DNA from: DATARH01 sp050246595
GTDB taxonomy: Bacteria; Pseudomonadota; Alphaproteobacteria; ATCC43930; CGMCC-115725
DNA length: 6,147 nucleotides
Assembly: GCA_050246595.1 (NCBI GenBank)
Contig: JBFWVT010000136.1
Location: 1 to 6,147, forward strand
Direction: 5' to 3'
Part shown: one piece after another, positions 5,752 through 6,147 of the stretch
Layout of the letters: the number at the start of each line of letters is the position of its first letter
Numbering within the stretch: the stretch's first letter is position 1
Notes under the pieces: model-generated
The model's database searches: none
Seen by the model: the letters and a program-made list of their open reading frames with translations, nothing else
What the model was told of the DNA's origin: nothing
Position numbers and translations under genes: made by a program

Positions 5752-6147
5752 TAGAGCGTGATCGTTTCAGGTTGAAGCATAGCCGGCATTGGCGAGGTAG
5801 TTTGCGCATTCCTGTGCGGAGAAATGATCGAGCAAGGAGCCGATCTGGCGCCACGTGTCCTCGGTGGTGCGCGGATCGGCTTTGCGCAGCAGGGTCTTGA
5901 GCTTGGCGAAGACCTGCTCGATCGGGTTGAGATCGGGCGAATAGCGCGGCAGGAAGAACAGCTTGGCGCCGGCGGCGCGGATCAGGCGGCGGACAGCTTG
6001 TCCCTTATGACTGCCGAGATTGTCCAGGATCACGACATCGCCGCGGTTCAGGGTGGGCACGAGGAACTGCTCGACGTAAGCGCGAAAGCTGGCGCCGTTG
6101 ATCGGGCCGTCGATGACGCAGGGCGCCGTGATCCGGTCGCAGCGCAA
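5752..6147. mobile_element. IS630-family insertion sequence, one end (runs past window)
   Basis: The end of an IS630-type element, holding the 3' part of its minus-strand transposase. The likely outer end is at TA 5752-5753, followed by GAGCGTGATCGTTTCAGG (from 5754), which has the look of an IS630-type terminal repeat. IS630 elements duplicate a TA target. The opposite end is outside the window, so neither the inverted repeat nor the target duplication can be confirmed. It lies about 70 bases beyond the stem-loop after the second binding-protein gene. Confidence 0.7.
5767..6147 (-). CDS. IS630-family DDE transposase, C-terminal part
   Basis: Minus-strand frame ending at TGA (complement of 5767-5769) and open through the window edge, so only the last 126 residues are visible. 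It shows the IS630 catalytic core: Asp in VVILDNLGSHKG (visible residue 42) and Glu in YSPDLNPIEQVF (visible residue 77). There are 34 residues between them, the DD34E spacing of the IS630/Tc1-like group. The first catalytic Asp and the N-terminal helix-turn-helix lie outside the window. The end (LLDHFSAQECANYLANAGYAS) matches what I know of IS630 transposases common in alphaproteobacteria. The enzyme cuts and joins the element ends at TA sites. In many relatives it is made from two overlapping frames; that cannot be judged here. The visible part shows no break, so the element may be active. Confidence 0.92.
   Translation of the reverse strand: MRCDRITAPCVIDGPINGASFRAYVEQFLVPTLNRGDVVILDNLGSHKGQAVRRLIRAAGAKLFFLPRYSPDLNPIEQVFAKLKTLLRKADPRTTEDTWRQIGSLLDHFSAQECANYLANAGYAST

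Noticed and set aside
1..6147. CRISPR array, tRNA, rRNA or riboswitch
   Set aside because: No regularly spaced short repeats, no tRNA-like cloverleaf and no rRNA-like stretch were noticed on reading; a covariance-model search was not possible.

Overview
High-GC bacterial DNA. The gene families suggest an alphaproteobacterium, probably from the Rhizobiales (Bradyrhizobium-like). This placement rests on resemblance of the tandem solute-binding proteins, the IS630-type transposase and the integrase tail to proteins known from that group; no marker gene in the window proves it.

Region 1 (about 1-2110) is a patchwork of accessory DNA. It opens with the tail of a TPR-type protein (2 to about 127) joined out of frame to the C-terminal catalytic end of a tyrosine recombinase (about 126-335). 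Next comes a two-gene module of toxin-antitoxin type: an HTH + DUF433 protein (441-1061), coupled by a 4-base overlap to a DUF5615/PIN-like protein (1058-1442). The second gene is broken by a one-base frameshift near 1304. A small gene (1615-1944) encodes the front part of a conserved family of unknown function. Nothing clear was found between 1945 and about 2090.

Region 2 (about 2090-5680) is the intact core: two tandem paralogous genes for periplasmic family-5 (Dpp/Opp/Nik-type) ABC transporter substrate-binding proteins. They start at GTG 2211 and TTG 4011 and are separated by about 150 bases that can form hairpins. By eye they are about two thirds identical and share an unusual set of four cysteines, but differ in stretches likely to line the ligand pocket. 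A perfect 12-bp stem-loop (5641-5680) follows the second gene. No permease or ATPase gene is visible, so the transporter partner must lie outside the window or elsewhere in the genome.

Region 3 (about 5752-6147) is the end of an IS630-family insertion sequence. It carries the 3' part of its DDE transposase on the minus strand and runs off the window. It lies just after the hairpin, where transporter genes might otherwise continue.

No convincing new system is present. The most notable points are the decayed toxin with its intact antitoxin, the integrase/TPR chimeric junction, and the duplicated binding proteins with a shared cysteine pattern and differing pocket segments.
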